Assembly (NCBI GenBank): GCA_046541805.1 | Contig: JBKHCM010000041.1 | Location: 1-24,224 of the forward strand | DNA from: JAAAPF01 sp046541805 | GTDB taxonomy: Bacteria; Pseudomonadota; Alphaproteobacteria; Geminicoccales; Geminicoccaceae | Direction: 5' to 3' | Length of the DNA: 24,224 bases | Part shown: one piece after another, positions 23,619 to 24,224 of the stretch | Layout of the letters: every line of letters starts with the position of its first letter | Position numbering within the stretch: the first letter of the stretch is position 1 | Notes under the pieces: model-generated | Databases searched by the model: none | Seen by the model: only the letters and a program-made list of their open reading frames with translations | What the model was told of the DNA's origin: nothing | Position numbers and translations under genes: made by a program

Positions 23619-23936
23619 TGCCCCGTGTTCTCTAATCCCGCCGGTCAAGCATGGTCGCGCTGGGTCCGCGGCCGCCGGGTGAAGGGTTCTCTACGGGATC
23701 GGCGCGTTCGACCGTCCCAGGTTGGCGTTCACGGACGTGAGCTTTGCCGTGTGGTGGGCGAGGTCGGGCTTGGGCCCGCCGTCGTCGGTGGGGTCGCGCG
23801 CGCTCGACGCCGTCGTGCGTGCGGGGACGCAGGGGTGGAGACCGCGTCCGCGCCGCCTCGGACGGCGGCGGGCGCGGCGCGCCAGCAACTCGGTGCCGCC
23901 GGGGTCCCCGTGCGGCCGGCCGCACGGGGTCGGCCG
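23619..23936. other. Non-coding stretch left of the transposase remnant
   Basis: Frames here are arginine/proline-rich and overlap on both strands, so no gene is supported. It lies downstream of the minus-strand IS110-family fragment, where the right end of that element would be expected, but I cannot define an end. It includes the 24-base palindrome at 23906-23929. Confidence 0.4.
23906..23929. repeat. Perfect 24-base palindrome beside the IS110 remnant
   Basis: CCCCGTGCGGCC (23906-23917) is followed immediately by its exact reverse complement GGCCGCACGGGG (23918-23929). There is no loop and no T-run, so it is not a classical terminator. It lies about 10 bases beyond the last recognisable transposase residues. 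Confidence 0.6.
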
Positions 23937-24224
23937 TCGCGCCACGGACGGTGGCGCCGGACGGCGAGCTTGCGGGCGCCGGCGACCGTCGCGCGCCGAG
24001 CCACCCCCCCGCCGCTCGCGGCGTGGGGACCCCGGGCAGGCCGCGCGATCCGACGGCGAAGCCGCGGCGATCAGGAGATCGCCGAGGGGCCTTTTTGAAG
24101 CCGCTGCGCTTCGCGATCGCCAGGCCCCATTCGCGCAACGCGCAGCTGCGGGTGATCTTCACCAGCAGCACGTTCGCCGCCTCGTCGAGGAGCGTGCGTA
24201 CGGTGCCGTCGCCGCGCTCGGTGA
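23937..24224 (-). pseudogene. IS110/IS1111-family transposase remnant, cut by the window edge
   Basis: Reading from the right edge on the reverse strand, TERGDGTVRTLLDEAANVLL and CALREWGLAIAKRSGFKKA (24222-24088) match the C-terminal Tnp_20 (transposase IS116/IS110/IS902) domain pattern (GDxxLRxLLxEAAxxLL ... WGxxIAKRxGxKKA). In the family, VALARKLAVILHRMW follows directly. Here about 100 bases of unrelated sequence intervene, and the match resumes in another frame as VAGARKLAVRRHRPWRDG (about 23992-23938), with several substitutions. The copy is therefore disrupted by an insertion and frameshift and is presumably inactive. Its N-terminal DEDD catalytic domain would lie to the right of the window. 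IS110 elements use a DEDD recombinase with, in studied cases, an element-encoded guide (bridge) RNA; none can be seen here. Confidence 0.75.
24065..24084. repeat. Hairpin inside the transposase remnant
   Basis: CGGCGATC (24065-24072) and GATCGCCG (24077-24084) are exact reverse complements around AGGA. On the plus strand TTTTT follows at 24091-24095, six bases after the stem, so it is only loosely terminator-like. It lies at the start of the segment that interrupts the transposase remnant. Confidence 0.4.

Noticed and set aside
22771..23741. 12-base direct repeat CACGGACGTGAG flanking the Crp/Fnr pseudogene (22771 and 23730)
   Set aside because: Repeats of 12 bases are expected several times by chance in 24 kb of GC-rich DNA, and neither copy borders a recognisable element end.
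24065..24095. Factor-independent terminator
   Set aside because: The T-run is separated from the stem by six bases and the site lies within a transposase remnant on the other strand.

Overview
The window comes from a very GC-rich genome (roughly 70 % by eye, with G/C at almost every third codon position). The gene content fits a free-living, largely heterotrophic alphaproteobacterium, perhaps of the Rhodospirillales/Geminicoccales type; that placement is inference from gene style. Most of it is ordinary chromosomal metabolism, but several loci between the intact genes are visibly decayed. No phage, CRISPR array, rRNA or tRNA gene was seen.

Left to right: (1) 1-1962, minus strand: the CCA-adding enzyme, cut by the window edge, overlapping by four bases a membrane-domain-only ABC protein. 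(2) 1963-4000: a sugar-acid (KDG/galactonate) locus in decay. An intact 2-dehydro-3-deoxygalactonokinase gene (dgoK) lies between a frameshifted ABC permease remnant and, downstream, the first ~30 codons of a dgoA aldolase running into a frameshifted C-terminus of a KDG kinase (kdgK). (3) 4083-5554: an SbtA bicarbonate transporter and its PII-like partner SbtB, arranged tail to tail instead of in one operon. (4) 5752-7697: an unidentified broken gene, a zinc alcohol dehydrogenase, a DUF454 membrane protein and a 38-residue membrane protein. (5) 7781-10643, minus strand: an EVE-domain protein, glutaryl-CoA dehydrogenase, and two unknown genes joined by a TGATG stop/start. (6) 11166-14560: the ABC-F ATPase Uup divergent from AMP nucleosidase. 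(7) 14579-16050: a frameshifted exported-protein remnant, a hotdog thioesterase, and a cytochrome b561 pseudogene. (8) 16064-18463: a DUF2332 protein divergent from a secreted protein of seven ~50-residue propeller repeats. (9) 18847-22470: a full-length fused 5-oxoprolinase. (10) 22471-24224: an AT-rich patch, a Crp/Fnr regulator split by one in-frame TAA, and a broken IS110-family transposase running off the right edge.

The clearest functional partnership is SbtA/SbtB (bicarbonate import and its nucleotide-sensing regulator). DgoK is probably an orphan of a catabolic cluster that is being lost. The most interesting point is the number of partly decayed genes: at least five loci carry frameshifts, internal deletions or a nonsense codon whose original family is still readable. 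I do not see convincing evidence of a new multi-gene system. The best unknown is the coupled pair at 9586-10643.
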